Origin: Idiomarina xiamenensis 10-D-4
GTDB lineage: Bacteria > Pseudomonadota > Gammaproteobacteria > Enterobacterales > Alteromonadaceae
Direction: 5' to 3'
DNA length: 64,000 bases
Assembly (NCBI RefSeq): GCF_000299895.1
Contig: NZ_AMRG01000014.1
Location: forward strand, 28,587 to 92,586
The notes under the pieces: model-generated
Told to the model about the DNA's origin: nothing
Database searches by the model: none
Seen by the model: the letters and a program-made list of their open reading frames with translations, nothing else
Part shown: positions 56,690-64,000 of the stretch, in pieces
Position numbering within the stretch: the stretch's first letter is position 1
How the letters are laid out: each line of letters starts with the position of its first letter
Translations under genes and position numbers: made by a program

Positions 56690-57403
56690 TTAGGCTAAGG
56701 CGGCTTTTTGTGCGTCGATTAATTCGCGAATGCTGTTACGCGCCAGTGTCAGCAGCTCTTGCATTTCTTCTAGGCTAAAGGGTTCGCCCTCGGCGGTACC
56801 TTGCACTTCGATAAACTTACCAGCCTCGGTCATGACCACGTTCATATCGGTTTCGGCGGCTGAATCCTCTAAGTATTCTAAGTCGCTGACTGCGGCGCCG
56901 TCATAAATACCTACCGAAATAGCGGCTACCAGACCTTTTAACGGATTCACCTTAACCATACCTTTGGCGCGCATCCAGTTCAGCGCGTCGACCAATGCCA
57001 CGCAGGCGCCGGTGATTGAGGCGGTACGCGTGCCACCGTCGGCCTGAATAACGTCGCAATCGACGGTGATGCTGTTTTCACCCAATGCCGCCAAATCGAC
57101 ACAGGCGCGCAACGAGCGTGCGATCAAGCGTTGAATTTCCATGGTGCGACCACCCTGTTTGCCACGTGCCGCTTCACGTTGTGAGCGGGTGTGGGTGGCG
57201 CGCGGTAACATGCCGTACTCGGCGGTTACCCAGCCTTGGCCCTTGCCCTTCAAAAAGCGCGGCACACCGGCTTCGACCGATGCCGTACAAAGTACTTTGG
57301 TCTCGCCAAACTCAACCAACACCGAGCCTTCGGCATGCTTGGTGTATTGACGGGTGATGGTAACGGGACGAATTTGTTGGGCAGTACGGCCACTTGGACG
57401 CAT
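56690..57403 (-). CDS. rph: Ribonuclease PH
   Basis: A 237-residue phosphorolytic 3'-5' exoribonuclease that trims tRNA precursors. It begins [18 protein letters not shown] and shows [37 protein letters not shown], and the active-site [19 protein letters not shown]. It is full length, unlike the frameshifted rph of E. coli K-12. First gene of rph-pyrE. Confidence 0.98.
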   Translation of the reverse strand: MRPSGRTAQQIRPVTITRQYTKHAEGSVLVEFGETKVLCTASVEAGVPRFLKGKGQGWVTAEYGMLPRATHTRSQREAARGKQGGRTMEIQRLIARSLRACVDLAALGENSITVDCDVIQADGGTRTASITGACVALVDALNWMRAKGMVKVNPLKGLVAAISVGIYDGAAVSDLEYLEDSAAETDMNVVMTEAGKFIEVQGTAEGEPFSLEEMQELLTLARNSIRELIDAQKAALA

Positions 57404-57559
57404 ATCATCTCTCTCGCTGTTGCTGAACTATTATGGGATCAGGGTGAATTGCCAGCGATTATAGCACGGCACAGACTTGTCGTAAGGTGGGGGTTGACGG
57501 CTTTTGCCGTGCTTGAATCGCCCATACACTATTGTTGCGCTCGGTAAACCGGATGAAAA

Positions 57560-57588
57560 TAGCCCGCACGCGGTTAACGTACGGGCTA
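57560..57588 (-). terminator. Terminator after the TonB-dependent receptor gene
   Basis: Read on the minus strand, an 11 bp stem (TAGCCCGTACG pairing with CGTGCGGGCTA, one G-T pair) with a 7 nt loop, followed by ATTTTCAT. It lies 20 bp beyond the receptor stop. The T-run is short, so efficiency is uncertain. Confidence 0.55.
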
Positions 57589-57607
57589 ATAAGGGGAACG
57601 CGGAGTT

Positions 57608-60388
57608 TTAAAAACGACCTTTTACACCCAGTGAGAAGGTTGGACCATACTCTTCCCATTGTAGTGTGTAATCTTTTGAACCTTGATAAAGTTCCAATGG
57701 CGCATCGTTGATGTTGGTAATTTCCGCGACCAATTCGAACGCTTTACTGAAACGATAAGACGCGGTTAAGTCGAGTTGCTTGTGCGGTGCGACATAAATA
57801 TCGTAGCGGCTGTCATCACCCACTTCTTCTAAATACTCGTCGCGGTAAGTCCAGCTTAAACGGGTACTAAAATTGCCGCGTTCAAAACCAATAAATAGAT
57901 TGGCATTTTTGTCTGCTGACTCCGGGATAGAAAAGCTCTCGCCAGCTCGCTCTAGAAGCTCTAATTCGGTATCCAGCAAGGTCAAATTGGCGCCGAATAA
58001 AAAGCCTGCTAAGGCGCCTTGGTTAACGCTATGCTGCCAATTTGCTTCGAAGCCTTTGACGCTGGCGCTAGTAGCATTCACTGGACGCTCGACATCATAG
58101 CCGTCGAATTCGGCGACGTTGTTACTAGTCAGATTGACCACATAGTTATCGATGTCCTTATAGAACACACCGAGCGATAACAGGCTGCTATCGGCGTAAT
58201 ACCAGTCGTACATCAAGTCCCAGTTCATGGCTTCATAAGGGTCAAGATCGGGATTACCCAGTTCGACGTCTAAATCTTCTAAATCGACCTCGGCGCGCGG
58301 TGATAAGTCTTTAAAACTAGGGCGGGCGATGGTGTTGGTCCAAGCCGCGCGGAGTTTCATATCGTCGGCTAAATCGTAAGCGATATGTACGCTGGGTAGG
58401 ACGTTGGTGTAATCACTTTTAGCAAAGCGATCGCTGATGGTTAACCCGCCGTTCTCATCAAATGTCAGCTGTTTACCTTGCGCTTCAAACCGGGTCTGTT
58501 CAACGCGCACGCCAGCAATGATACGGGTACGTGTCAAATCCACGGTAGCCATCAAATAACCGGCATACACATCTTCACTGGCATCAAAATCCTGACCCTC
58601 CAGCAACGCGCGATTCTCGATAAGGTCTTTCTCGCGCTCTTTAAACTGGTCGCGGTTTTGATAGAAATAATCCATATAAGCGCCGCTGCTAATGCCATCG
58701 CCTAAATCGCCTAAGCCATAGTCCGGCGCGGCAATGGTCAAGTCGGCGAGACTGGCATCCGGCACATCACGCAACTCATACTCGCCGACATCGGCGTACT
58801 TGTCTTTTAAGCGCATATCAAAACCGGTTTTTAGTGTCAGCTCGGTTAAGCCAAATGCGTACGGAAACTCGGCGTCAAAACCTGCATTATATTCATCGTC
58901 ATTGACTATCTTCGGTACTAGTACGGCGCGATCCAGCGTGTAATTGGCGTTATCGAGATGCAAACGAGTGGCCTGACCGTTTTCCAAAATATCGAAGCTC
59001 GGTAAGCCTTGGCCGATTTGGTAGCGAGCGCCTAGACTATCGTCGTTGTACTCATAACGGCCTTCATTCTCATCCAATACCCGCTCCCGTGTTTTCGAAT
59101 AACCCGCACGGTAATTCAGCGTCCAATCGCGAAAACGGTATTCGCCACCCGCGTCGATGGCGAGTGTGTCCTGCTCTTTGGTGCGAAAGCGAATGCGACG
59201 TTTAATGGCGTCACCTGGCAATTCATTGATGACGGCGCTACTGCCATCAAAAGCGCTTAATTCGCCGTCTTCAAAAGAAAAGATACTGCGTTGGCGTGTC
59301 TCTTCGTCGGTAAATTCGCTGTAAATGGTATTTAGATACAGACGACTGGCGTCGCTAGGGCGGTATTCTAAGTTTAGATTGGTGCCTAAGCGTTCGCGAT
59401 TGACGTAATATTTGCGTTGTTGTACCTCGATCACCGAAAACACGTCTTCCCCGGCAAAATCGACTTTGTCATACTCAGCTTCAACGTTATCCGACTCGAG
59501 TTTACGGTCTAAATAGTTAATACCAAAGGCATAACCAAACTTATCGTTGACCACGTCGCTGATGTTGAATTGCATTTTGGGACTGGTGTCGCCGCTGAGG
59601 TCATTGTACGAGGCTTCTGCCCGATAACGCACGCTTAAACCGTCACGGTCAAACGGCGATGGCGATTTAATATCGATAGCGCCGCCTAAGGCGTCGCCTG
59701 GCATGTCTGCGGTTGGCGCTTTAACCAGCTCGATACTTTCGACCGAACCGGTCGGAATGACGTCGAGCGGTACGGCCCGAGAGCCGTCTTCCGGCGTACC
59801 TACGCGCACGCCGTTTAGGGTCACCGTGTTCAACGATGACGACAAACCACGTACGCTTACAAAACGTCCTTCACCTTGGTCACGAGTAATACTGGTGCCG
59901 GGCAAACGTTGTAACGACTCGGCCACGTTTTGGTCAACAAACTGGCCCATATCATCGGCGGCAATGAAGTTGCTGATGGCGTCGGCGGCGCGGTACTCGT
60001 TTAAGGCGCGGTTACTGGCATCGCGTTGACTAGTAATTTGAATGCGTTCGATGTCGTCGCGCGGCGTTAAGCTGACATTGAGTTGCTGGCTTTGCTGATT
60101 GAGCGTCAATTGACGTTCGCTAGTCGGTAAACCAATGTACTCAAAAGTCAGGGTGACTTGCTCAGCATCTATCTGGCGTAAGTTATAGCGGCCGGTGGCG
60201 TCGGTAAATACACTTTGCTGACTGTTTTTAACGCTAACGCGGACACCCGCTAATGGTGCACCGTTAGCGTCGCTGACTTGGCCTTGCACGGTCGTTGCGG
60301 CGTACACCATGGTACTCAGTGGCGCCGTTAAAGCAGTGATAATACAGGTCGTTAAAAGGCTTCTGTTGGTTTTTTTAAGAAACGACAT
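57608..60388 (-). CDS. TonB-dependent outer membrane receptor
   Basis: A 926-residue receptor. The order is signal peptide (about residues 1-31, ending MVYAA), a carboxypeptidase-regulatory-like domain (TTVQGQVSDANGAPLAGVRVSV), a plug (QNVAESLQRLPGTSITRDQGEG ... VRGLSSSLNTVTLNGVRV), and a beta-barrel ending in aromatic Phe (GVKGRF). The plug wording matches the marine/Xanthomonas/Caulobacter TonB receptor group, which often takes up sugars or other large substrates. The ATG at 60388 (MSFLKKTNRSLL) has AGGA upstream. It is divergent from the ParB-PPase fusion. The substrate is unknown. Confidence 0.93.
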   Translation of the reverse strand: MSFLKKTNRSLLTTCIITALTAPLSTMVYAATTVQGQVSDANGAPLAGVRVSVKNSQQSVFTDATGRYNLRQIDAEQVTLTFEYIGLPTSERQLTLNQQSQQLNVSLTPRDDIERIQITSQRDASNRALNEYRAADAISNFIAADDMGQFVDQNVAESLQRLPGTSITRDQGEGRFVSVRGLSSSLNTVTLNGVRVGTPEDGSRAVPLDVIPTGSVESIELVKAPTADMPGDALGGAIDIKSPSPFDRDGLSVRYRAEASYNDLSGDTSPKMQFNISDVVNDKFGYAFGINYLDRKLESDNVEAEYDKVDFAGEDVFSVIEVQQRKYYVNRERLGTNLNLEYRPSDASRLYLNTIYSEFTDEETRQRSIFSFEDGELSAFDGSSAVINELPGDAIKRRIRFRTKEQDTLAIDAGGEYRFRDWTLNYRAGYSKTRERVLDENEGRYEYNDDSLGARYQIGQGLPSFDILENGQATRLHLDNANYTLDRAVLVPKIVNDDEYNAGFDAEFPYAFGLTELTLKTGFDMRLKDKYADVGEYELRDVPDASLADLTIAAPDYGLGDLGDGISSGAYMDYFYQNRDQFKEREKDLIENRALLEGQDFDASEDVYAGYLMATVDLTRTRIIAGVRVEQTRFEAQGKQLTFDENGGLTISDRFAKSDYTNVLPSVHIAYDLADDMKLRAAWTNTIARPSFKDLSPRAEVDLEDLDVELGNPDLDPYEAMNWDLMYDWYYADSSLLSLGVFYKDIDNYVVNLTSNNVAEFDGYDVERPVNATSASVKGFEANWQHSVNQGALAGFLFGANLTLLDTELELLERAGESFSIPESADKNANLFIGFERGNFSTRLSWTYRDEYLEEVGDDSRYDIYVAPHKQLDLTASYRFSKAFELVAEITNINDAPLELYQGSKDYTLQWEEYGPTFSLGVKGRF

Positions 60389-60492
60389 ACGAACACATCC
60401 TGTTAGTAAGTGACCCACTAGCGGGGGCGTAAGAACGCCCGTAGGCTAGCGTTAGCGGATGACAGAAATGCATAATTTTTATGTCTTTTTTG

Positions 60493-60537
60493 TGACGTCA
60501 ATGTGTGAATTTGATGTCAGTGACATGTAGTTGTCAT
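60493..60537. promoter_or_regulatory. Cluster of TGACA/TGTCA elements in the divergent promoter region
   Basis: This stretch between the receptor and fusion genes holds TGACGTCA (60493-60500), the palindrome ATGTCA-G-TGACAT (60514-60526) and a further TTGTCAT 11 bp after GTGACAT. The last pair resembles the 7+4 bp direct repeat of a PhoB box (CTGTCAT-N4-CTGTCAT), but the match is partial. A regulator acting on both genes is plausible but not shown. Confidence 0.35.
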
Positions 60538-60596
60538 TTTTACGCGCTAGGCTAGCGGTGCTTGAAACAACTTGGGGTGTCATAAGGAACTGTTAT

Positions 60597-61841
60597 ATGC
60601 GTAGGTGTTTTGCTGGACTGTTTGTCATCTTGGCCTCTTGGTCGAGTGTTATCATGGCGCAAGAGGTCACCCTGACCATCGCCAAATTACACCCGACTCA
60701 GGCGGTGCTCGCATACGACCAAGTGACCAAAAAAATCGATAAATACCAACATCAACAAAAGGCATTTAATAAAGACTTAAACGAGCTACCTCGCAAAACC
60801 GTGGTGCTTGGGCCAGCGGGTCAATATTATCTGACCGACGGTCACCATACCTTTAGTGCGATGCGTGAGTTCAGCCCGTTGCGGGCAGAACAACCGGTGA
60901 CTGTGCGGGTCACAGCGGATAAGTCGGACTTGAGCCAAACCGAGTTTTGGCAATGGCTGGTCGCTAACGACCAAGTCTGGTTGCGCGATGGTCGTGGCCA
61001 GTTAGTCGAGATTGATGACATGCCTAGGCAAGTAGGGCGCGAATTTATGGCCGATGACCCGTTACGTGGCGCGATGTATTGGCTACGCGATCGCTACCTG
61101 CGCAAACCCGAAAAAGCGATACCCTTTGTGGAGTTTTATTGGGCACAGTATGTCCGAGAGCATGCGCAGTGGGCGCAGCCGCAACAGCGTGGCGTATTAG
61201 CCGATCTGCGTTGGTTGCAACGCATCGGTGAGTTTATCCAGCAGCTTCCGGCCGAGACCGTCATTGGGCCCGATGGCGAGACCGCTGTCGAGATGGGACA
61301 AATTGCCGCACAAGCGCATCGCCAAGCGCTGATCGAAACGCCTGCTTACAACAGCGAAGAAGGACTATTGACCGCCGTAGTCGAAATTCCTGCAGGTAGT
61401 GTCGACAAATGGCAACTAGACCACGACGATAACGATTGGCTCAGTTGGGAGCTACAGAATGAGCAGCCCCGAAAAATTGCCTATTTGTCCTACCCAATTA
61501 ACTACGGCGCCTTGCCTAACACGCTGGCAGCACGCGCCGACGGCGGCGATGGCGACCCACTGGATGTGTTGATCCTAGGACCTGCCTTACCGCGTGGTAG
61601 TCAATTGTCGGTGCGTATTATTGGACGTCTACAAATGACCGATAACGGCGAACGTGACGATAAGTATATAGCGGTTGTGCCCAGCGATACGGTGTTTAGT
61701 GAACTGCAATCGGTAAGCGAACTACAACAGCGTTGGCCTGGAATCACCGCTATTCTGCAAACTTGGTTTAGCCATTATAAGGGCGCGGAGGGTCAGGTGT
61801 CGGGATTACACTTTGACGATCAAGGTGTGGATGTTGATTAA
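60597..61841 (+). CDS. Secreted ParB-like domain fused to inorganic pyrophosphatase
   Basis: A 414-residue fusion protein. A signal peptide (ends about residue 22, IMAQEV) is followed by a ParB/Srx-like region (about 25-190, with YYLTDGHHTFSAM) and a family I inorganic pyrophosphatase (about 250-405). The pyrophosphatase shows YPINYGALPNT, the metal aspartates DGDPLDVLIL, DNGERDDKYIAVVP, and the HYKG pair. Almost all classical PPase catalytic residues are kept; the Glu31 equivalent is Gln (KWQLD). The ATG at 60597 has AAGGA upstream. Secretion of a PPase is unusual and may serve phosphate release outside the cytoplasm. Confidence 0.82.
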   Translation: MRRCFAGLFVILASWSSVIMAQEVTLTIAKLHPTQAVLAYDQVTKKIDKYQHQQKAFNKDLNELPRKTVVLGPAGQYYLTDGHHTFSAMREFSPLRAEQPVTVRVTADKSDLSQTEFWQWLVANDQVWLRDGRGQLVEIDDMPRQVGREFMADDPLRGAMYWLRDRYLRKPEKAIPFVEFYWAQYVREHAQWAQPQQRGVLADLRWLQRIGEFIQQLPAETVIGPDGETAVEMGQIAAQAHRQALIETPAYNSEEGLLTAVVEIPAGSVDKWQLDHDDNDWLSWELQNEQPRKIAYLSYPINYGALPNTLAARADGGDGDPLDVLILGPALPRGSQLSVRIIGRLQMTDNGERDDKYIAVVPSDTVFSELQSVSELQQRWPGITAILQTWFSHYKGAEGQVSGLHFDDQGVDVD

Positions 61842-61935
61842 CTGCGTAAAATTAGCCTGACAAGGCTGTCGTTGAGTGGTTAGCTTGCTTATAATCGCTG
61901 CCTGATGTGGTCGTCATAGATAGGAAAGGCAGCTT

Positions 61936-62511
61936 ATGAGTATTCAGCGTATCGCCATTTATTGCGGTTCTAACAGTGGCCGTGAGCCGTATTATCGAGA
62001 AGCAGCGGTTGCGCTGGTCAAGGTGTTGGCTGCACGCGGTATCGATATCGTCTACGGCGGTGCCTCGGTAGGACTAATGGGCGAAATTGCCAACACGGCG
62101 TTGTCGCTGGGACGGCAGGTATATGGCGTGATCCCACAAGCGTTGATCGATAAAGAAATCGCGCACAACGGACTGAGCGAAATGCATGTGGTGCAAACCA
62201 TGCACGAACGTAAATTGAAAATGAGCGAGTTAGCCGACGGCTTTATCGCCTTGCCCGGCGGCTTGGGCACATTAGAAGAAATCTTTGAAATGCTGACGTG
62301 GCAGCAATTGGAATTTCACCAAAAGCCATGCGCGTTTTTGAATGTAAGTGGTTACTACAATCATTTGTTGCAGTTTTTACAGCATACCGTCGACGAGGGC
62401 TTTGTGCGCGATGGGCACCATCAAATGATCCTGCACAACGACAATGCTGAGGCGTTAGTGGACGCCATGTTGGCGTTCAAACCAATTACCGTGCGTAAGT
62501 GGATAAATTAA
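61936..62511 (+). CDS. LOG-family nucleoside 5'-monophosphate phosphoribohydrolase
   Basis: A 191-residue Rossmann-like protein of the TIGR00730/LOG family that cleaves (cytokinin-type) nucleoside monophosphates to base and ribose 5-phosphate. The family motifs GGASVGLMGEIANTAL and PGGLGTLEEIFEMLTWQQL, which form the active site, are both present, along with IYCGSNSG. An AGGAAAGG Shine-Dalgarno precedes it. The bacterial role is nucleotide housekeeping; the exact substrate is unknown. Confidence 0.92.
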   Translation: MSIQRIAIYCGSNSGREPYYREAAVALVKVLAARGIDIVYGGASVGLMGEIANTALSLGRQVYGVIPQALIDKEIAHNGLSEMHVVQTMHERKLKMSELADGFIALPGGLGTLEEIFEMLTWQQLEFHQKPCAFLNVSGYYNHLLQFLQHTVDEGFVRDGHHQMILHNDNAEALVDAMLAFKPITVRKWIN

Positions 62512-62589
62512 CCACGCCAGCGTATTATCGGCGCTAATGCCGACAGCAACAGTGTCACACTTGTCGCACTGACCAACAGGATAAAGCAC

Positions 62590-63453
62590 ATGATTCAGAG
62601 TATGACCGGCTACGCCCGCCACGAGCTTAAAGCGGAGTGGGGTAGCGCCGTATGGGAAATTCGTTCGGTTAACCAGCGTTATTTAGAAACCAACTTTCGT
62701 TTGCCCGATCAGTTTCGTAGCCTAGAAAACTTGCTGCGTGAGCGTTTTCGTAAGCAATTACAACGCGGCAAGGTCGATTGCGGCTTACGATTGAACATCG
62801 AGCGCAGCCAGCAAAGTAGCTTGAATCTGAATGAATCGTTAGCCGAAAGCGTTATCGAAAGCGCGCGTTGGATCGCCGAACGTGCGCGCAACCCGCAAAT
62901 CAACGTCATGGATGTGCTGAAATGGCCAGGCGTGGTTGACGCACAAGAAGAAGACATGGATGCCATTCAACGGGATGTATTAAGCGCCTTAGAAAAAGCG
63001 CTTAACGCCTTTATCGACACCCGCAAAAGTGAAGGCGACGCGTTAAAAAGCATGCTCGAAGAGCGTTTGCTAGGCGTTGAAAAACAAGTCGCAGTCGTTC
63101 GCGAACACATGCCTGCAGTGATGCAATGGCAGCGCGAACGCATTCAAAAACGCTTTGAAGAAGCGCAGCTAGAACTCGATCCGCAGCGCCTTGAGCAAGA
63201 AATGATCATGCTCGCGCAAAAAGTCGACGTCGCCGAAGAACTCGACCGCCTCGGCGCCCACACCAAAGAAGCGCGCAGCATCCTCAATAAAGGTGGCGCC
63301 TGCGGCCGCCGCCTCGACTTTATGATGCAAGAGTTCAACCGCGAAGCCAACACCCTCGCCTCCAAATCCATCAACGCCGACATCACCGCCGCCGCCGTCG
63401 AGCTGAAGGTATTGATTGAGCAGATGCGGGAGCAGATCCAGAATATTGAGTAA
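62590..63453 (+). CDS. yicC: YicC-family endoribonuclease
   Basis: A 287-residue protein, the same length as E. coli YicC. The N-terminal domain MIQSMTGYARHE ... SVNQRYLETNFRLPD and the C-terminal DUF1732 end (GGACGRRLDFMMQEFNREANTLASKS) are intact. YicC promotes degradation of the small RNA RyhB and is now viewed as an RNase family. It is near rph-pyrE as in E. coli. A terminator follows and then the integrase of an apparent inserted element. Confidence 0.95.
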   Translation: MIQSMTGYARHELKAEWGSAVWEIRSVNQRYLETNFRLPDQFRSLENLLRERFRKQLQRGKVDCGLRLNIERSQQSSLNLNESLAESVIESARWIAERARNPQINVMDVLKWPGVVDAQEEDMDAIQRDVLSALEKALNAFIDTRKSEGDALKSMLEERLLGVEKQVAVVREHMPAVMQWQRERIQKRFEEAQLELDPQRLEQEMIMLAQKVDVAEELDRLGAHTKEARSILNKGGACGRRLDFMMQEFNREANTLASKSINADITAAAVELKVLIEQMREQIQNIE

Positions 63454-63490
63454 AGCTCACTAACGCTCAAAAATATTCATAACAACCTGA

Positions 63491-63522
63491 AAAACCTCGC
63501 TTTATAGCGGGGTTTTGTTTTT
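63491..63522 (+). terminator. Terminator after yicC
   Basis: AAAACCTCGC pairs with GCGGGGTTTT (one G-T pair) around a 6 nt loop, followed by GTTTTT. It lies 37 bp after the yicC stop and insulates it from the integrase gene. Confidence 0.8.
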
Positions 63523-63558
63523 CATCGTTCCGTATTTTTTCATTCTGTTTCATCCAAT

Positions 63559-63613
63559 TGGTGAGTATTGTGGTGAGTACTTTTCACTGCTAGTCTCAAA
63601 CTACTGGTGAGTA
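63559..63613 (+). repeat. Three TGGTGAGTA direct repeats before the integrase gene
   Basis: The nonamer TGGTGAGTA occurs at 63559-63567, 63571-63579 and 63605-63613, the last two followed by C. They lie in the 175 bp gap between yicC and the integrase start. They could be integrase arm-binding sites or part of an attachment site. The far end of the element is outside the window, so an att duplication cannot be seen. Confidence 0.55.
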
Positions 63614-63628
63614 CAAGAGGTGAAAAAA

Positions 63629-64000
63629 ATGCCAAATTTAACAGTGAAACAAGTCAACATACTTGGTAAAGGCAAGCCAAGTAAAACATCCGATGGCAAT
63701 GGGTTATCGTTTGTCGTTCCAAATCGTGGTGAACCTTATTGGTCCTTGAGATATTCCTTTAATGGAAAGAGGAGAGAAAAGTCGCTGGGTAAGTTCGGGC
63801 AACTGACACTAGCTGAAGCACGTGGAGAAGCAGAAACAATCAGAGCGATGCTCAGAGAAGGCGTTGATCCACTATCATTGAGCTCTCTTACCAAACATAG
63901 CGGGATGACTTTTAACGAGCTATTTCAAGATATGTACGAAAATAAGCTTCTTAAACGATTGGAAAGGCCTTGTAAATATCCCATTTATAACACAGTCATC
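63629..64000 (+). CDS. Tyrosine-type integrase, N-terminal part
   Basis: The first 124 codons of a phage/island integrase, cut by the right edge. The N-terminus MPNLTVKQVNILGKGKP followed by SDGNGLSFVVPNRG, YWSLRYSFNGKRREKSLGKFGQLTLAEARGE matches the DUF4102 arm-binding domain of P4-like integrases, and the core-binding domain starts near FNELFQDMY. The catalytic domain lies beyond 64000. Codon use and AT content differ from the housekeeping genes to the left, as expected for a horizontally acquired element. GAGG lies 7 nt before the ATG. Confidence 0.88.
   Translation, partial: MPNLTVKQVNILGKGKPSKTSDGNGLSFVVPNRGEPYWSLRYSFNGKRREKSLGKFGQLTLAEARGEAETIRAMLREGVDPLSLSSLTKHSGMTFNELFQDMYENKLLKRLERPCKYPIYNTVI

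Noticed and set aside
57404..57607. Possible short gene between rph and the TonB receptor gene
   Set aside because: The frames found (66-103 residues) are low complexity in composition, lack ribosome binding sites and run into the flanking genes. Apart from one terminator hairpin nothing is supported.
63559..63613. CRISPR-like repeats
   Set aside because: Only three 9 bp repeats with irregular spacing of 3 and 25 bp, and no cas genes. Integrase-related sites are more likely.
1..64000. tRNA, rRNA or riboswitch genes
   Set aside because: No cloverleaf with a conserved TTCRANNC arm and CCA-type end, and no known riboswitch core, was recognised by eye. A covariance search could still find a small RNA.

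Overview
The window is a contiguous chromosomal stretch of a marine-type gammaproteobacterium, most likely in or near the Alteromonadales. The support is gene order shared with enteric bacteria (rpmE-priA-ftsN-hslVU-rraA; yihY-dtd-fabY; bipA-glnA-glnL-glnG; cpxRA-fieF; pyrE-rph-yicC), mixed with families common in Alteromonadales and Vibrionales (DUF2959, DUF3081, a short malic enzyme, a TonB receptor with a carboxypeptidase-regulatory domain). Base composition is near 50% GC, genes are tightly packed, and TTG/GTG starts are frequent. The genus cannot be fixed from sequence reading alone. No rRNA, tRNA, CRISPR array or insertion sequence was recognised.

Layout. 1-9 kb: start of argC with a candidate ArgR site, malic enzyme, rpmE, priA, argS, ftsN, hslVU. 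9-18 kb: a membrane GGDEF/EAL protein, rraA, and a complete histidine-utilisation set (hutG-like, hutI, hutC-hutU-hutH) with a perfect HutC operator. 18-31 kb: fabY, dtd, yihY, small envelope proteins, a TetR regulator, trhA, a diguanylate cyclase, bipA and a chemoreceptor. 31-40 kb: glnA-ntrB-ntrC with clear NtrC and sigma-54 sites, a CpxRA-like pair, pldB, fieF, trmL.

40-56 kb is the accessory core and the most interesting part. Two tiny genes missed by ordinary ORF calling (41880-42035 and 42076-42225) encode near-identical precursor peptides. Each has a VLNLQ leader motif and two Ser-x2-Ser-x3-Cys units, the signature of class III (labionin/SapB-type) lanthipeptides. They are followed by a LanKC-like lyase-kinase-cyclase, an ABC exporter, an HlyD/MacB-like efflux set (adaptor, ATPase, large FtsX-type permease), and an NtrC-family response regulator with its histidine kinase. 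Both the precursor promoter and the HlyD promoter carry a GG-N10-GC sigma-54 element preceded by tandem TGTTCG-N4-CGAACA palindromes at 21-22 bp spacing. The inferred model is a two-component, sigma-54-controlled lanthipeptide production, export and possibly self-protection locus. A secreted cyanophycinase-like protein whose nucleophile position reads Gly lies just downstream.

56-64 kb: pyrE-rph, a TonB-dependent receptor divergent from a secreted ParB-like/inorganic pyrophosphatase fusion, a LOG-family protein, yicC, and the start of a tyrosine integrase preceded by short direct repeats. The integrase suggests that an integrated element begins at the right edge.
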